Part shown: in pieces, positions 62,652 to 64,000 of the stretch
Numbering within the stretch: position 1 is the first letter of the stretch
Layout: every line of letters begins with the position of its first letter
Source: Thalassotalea sp. PS06
GTDB taxonomy: Bacteria; Pseudomonadota; Gammaproteobacteria; Enterobacterales; Alteromonadaceae
NCBI RefSeq assembly: GCF_007197775.1
Contig: NZ_CP041638.1
Location: forward strand, 1-64,000
Direction: 5' to 3'
DNA length: 64,000 bases
Translations under genes and position numbers: made by a program
The notes under the pieces: model-generated
What the model saw: the letters and a program-made list of their open reading frames with translations, nothing else
Told to the model about the DNA's origin: nothing
Database searches by the model: none

Positions 62652-63914
62652 TTATTTCAGTGATGACATGTACTGTGAAACAGCGTCGATGTCTTCGTCA
62701 GTTAACTTAGCAGCGATGTTACGCATCATACCGTTCATGTCGTTACCACGAGTACCGTCACGGAATTTACCAAGTTGGAGTTTCAGATAGTCAGTGTGTT
62801 GTTGACCAATAACTGGGAAGCCAGCCAGAGCCATACCTTGACCGTCTACACCGTGACAAGCAACACATGCGGTAATACCGCGGCTTGCATCACCACCTAG
62901 ATACAGGTCTTTACCACGCTCATTCGCTTGCGCAGCACTTGCTGATACTTTCTGGCTTGCGAAGTATGCAGCTAAGTTTTGCATGTCTTGCTCAGATAAA
63001 GGCGCAACCATACCCGCCATTACCGGATCAACTCGGCCTTCTTCGTTGTTGGTATCAACGGCTTTTTTGAAGTCCATTAACTGTTTGAATAAGTACTGTT
63101 CGCTTTGGCCCGCTAGCTTCGGATACATTGGAACCATGCTGTTACCATCAGCGCTGTGACAAGCTACACAGGTGGCAGATTTTTCTTTACCTAGCGCAAC
63201 ATCACCAACGTGATTTACTTTAACGGTTTTCTTCGCTTTCGCTGCTTCTTTTACGTCAGCAGGTGCTTTTAAGAATTCACCGATATCAGCAATGTCTTGC
63301 TCAGTAAGGTTTGCAGCAACCTGGTTCATCGCAGCATTAACACGACCAGAAGCACCGTCAGTTGCTGCGTGCTCTTTGAAGCTATTAAGTTGCTTAACAA
63401 TGTACTCAGGGTGCTGATTGGAAAGATTCGGGTTGATCAGTACTTCACTGTCACCATCTTTACCGTGACAGGTGATACAAGCAGTAATACCGCGGCTCGC
63501 ATCGCCTTTCTCGTATAAGGTTTTACCCATTGCTGCATCAGCGACAATTGCTGGAGCCGCTGGCGCTGCCGGAGCACCACCTGCTGTTGCGGTCTCTGCT
63601 TCGCCACCGCTACTGCCCAGACCCTCAAAATATGCACCCAAATCAGCCATGTCCTGATCCGATAGGTTTGCAGCCATTGGCGCCATAACCGGATCTACAC
63701 GAGAACCGTCTTTAAAAGCTTTTAGCTGCTTAGCGATGTAATCGGCATGCTGACCTGCAAGGTTAGGATACTGATCAGTGGTACCAATACCGTTAGCACC
63801 ATGACAAGCGGCACATACAGCAGCTTTGTTTTTACCAGCTTCTGCATCACCTTGAGCCAATACATTACCCATCAAACCGCAACCCAGGATTGCTGAGAGA
63901 ATGATTTTTTTCAT
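62652..63914 (-). CDS. Tetraheme c-type cytochrome, fused cytochrome c4 units
   Basis: The 420-residue periplasmic protein has a signal peptide ending at NVLA (residue 20) and four CxxCH haem motifs at C34, C146, C249 and C350. Each is followed by a monohaem cytochrome c domain with NLAGQ/KLAGQ-type segments and candidate axial methionines. An Ala/Pro-rich linker lies near 102-125. Ordinary cytochrome c4 has two such domains in about 200 residues, so this looks like a duplicated diheme protein. It probably carries electrons to terminal oxidases. The promoter region continues to the window end. Confidence 0.9.
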   Translation of the reverse strand: MKKIILSAILGCGLMGNVLAQGDAEAGKNKAAVCAACHGANGIGTTDQYPNLAGQHADYIAKQLKAFKDGSRVDPVMAPMAANLSDQDMADLGAYFEGLGSSGGEAETATAGGAPAAPAAPAIVADAAMGKTLYEKGDASRGITACITCHGKDGDSEVLINPNLSNQHPEYIVKQLNSFKEHAATDGASGRVNAAMNQVAANLTEQDIADIGEFLKAPADVKEAAKAKKTVKVNHVGDVALGKEKSATCVACHSADGNSMVPMYPKLAGQSEQYLFKQLMDFKKAVDTNNEEGRVDPVMAGMVAPLSEQDMQNLAAYFASQKVSASAAQANERGKDLYLGGDASRGITACVACHGVDGQGMALAGFPVIGQQHTDYLKLQLGKFRDGTRGNDMNGMMRNIAAKLTDEDIDAVSQYMSSLK

Positions 63915-64000
63915 AGAGTTTCTGCCTGTTTTTCGAACCGTAATGCTTGCGCAGCATTACAATTCATAACGCGTTTATAAAAAATTTCCGACATTTTACA
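63915..64000. other. Upstream region of the cytochrome gene, window edge
   Basis: Eighty-six bases without a gene. It includes a GCTTGCGCAGC-type short repeat near 63944-63957 and an A/T-rich stretch. The promoter is not resolvable before the window ends. Confidence 0.4.

Overview
The window is a chromosomal segment of a marine gammaproteobacterium of the order Alteromonadales. The 16S rRNA and the gene orders look closest to Colwelliaceae or Alteromonadaceae such as Thalassotalea or Colwellia, but no database search was possible, so the genus is an inference. Base composition is moderately AT-rich and gene order is largely the conserved gammaproteobacterial one. The first base is the GTG start of dnaA, so the segment begins just downstream of, or inside, the replication origin region.

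Layout. 1-6.1 kb: dnaA-dnaN-recF-gyrB, with two near-perfect ParB-binding parS sites embedded in recF. 6.2-9.3 kb: glyQS. 9.4-15.8 kb: tusA, a lytic transglycosylase, pepQ, yigZ and trkH. 15.8-20.1 kb (minus strand): def-fmt-rsmB-trkA. 20.4-23.9 kb: a LysM protein, dprA, smg and a topoisomerase-type zinc-finger protein. 23.9-24.4 kb: a duplicated array of small stem-loops. 24.5-34.6 kb: a small secreted protein, purEK, tsaC-hemF, a three-gene membrane glycosylation cluster, ompW behind an ideal FNR box, aroE-DUF1488 and a gamma-class carbonic anhydrase. 34.7-41.2 kb: a full rRNA operon (two promoters, 16S, tRNA-Ala, tRNA-Ile, 23S with an expanded helix 45, 5S) followed by tRNA-Tyr. 41.6-54.5 kb: an alginate utilization locus. 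54.5-64 kb: a HerA-like ATPase, an L,D-transpeptidase, a CsrB/CsrC-type sRNA next to yihI, DUF2489, a DksA-like protein, hemN, DUF1285, tRNA-His followed by a 120-bp tandem array made from its own 3' half, pldA and a tetraheme cytochrome c.

Alginate locus. A TonB-dependent receptor imports oligosaccharides. A PL6 lyase and a PL17 oligoalginate lyase, both with their catalytic residues in register with characterised enzymes, cut alginate to the unsaturated monomer, which opens to DEH. An SDR reductase is expected to make KDG, KdgK phosphorylates it, and Eda cleaves KDPG to pyruvate and glyceraldehyde-3-phosphate. A full-length class II FBP aldolase follows eda. A FadR-type GntR regulator sits in the middle, and TTGGT-type repeats in the three promoter regions are candidate operators. 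No KdgF and no inner-membrane DEH transporter are present here.

The most unusual non-coding structures are the tRNA-His tail-repeat array, a smaller counterpart after tRNA-Tyr, the mosaic hairpin array at 23.9-24.4 kb, the 23S helix-45 insertion, a MITE-like family with one copy placed in the leader of the alginate receptor gene, and the CsrB/C-type sRNA.
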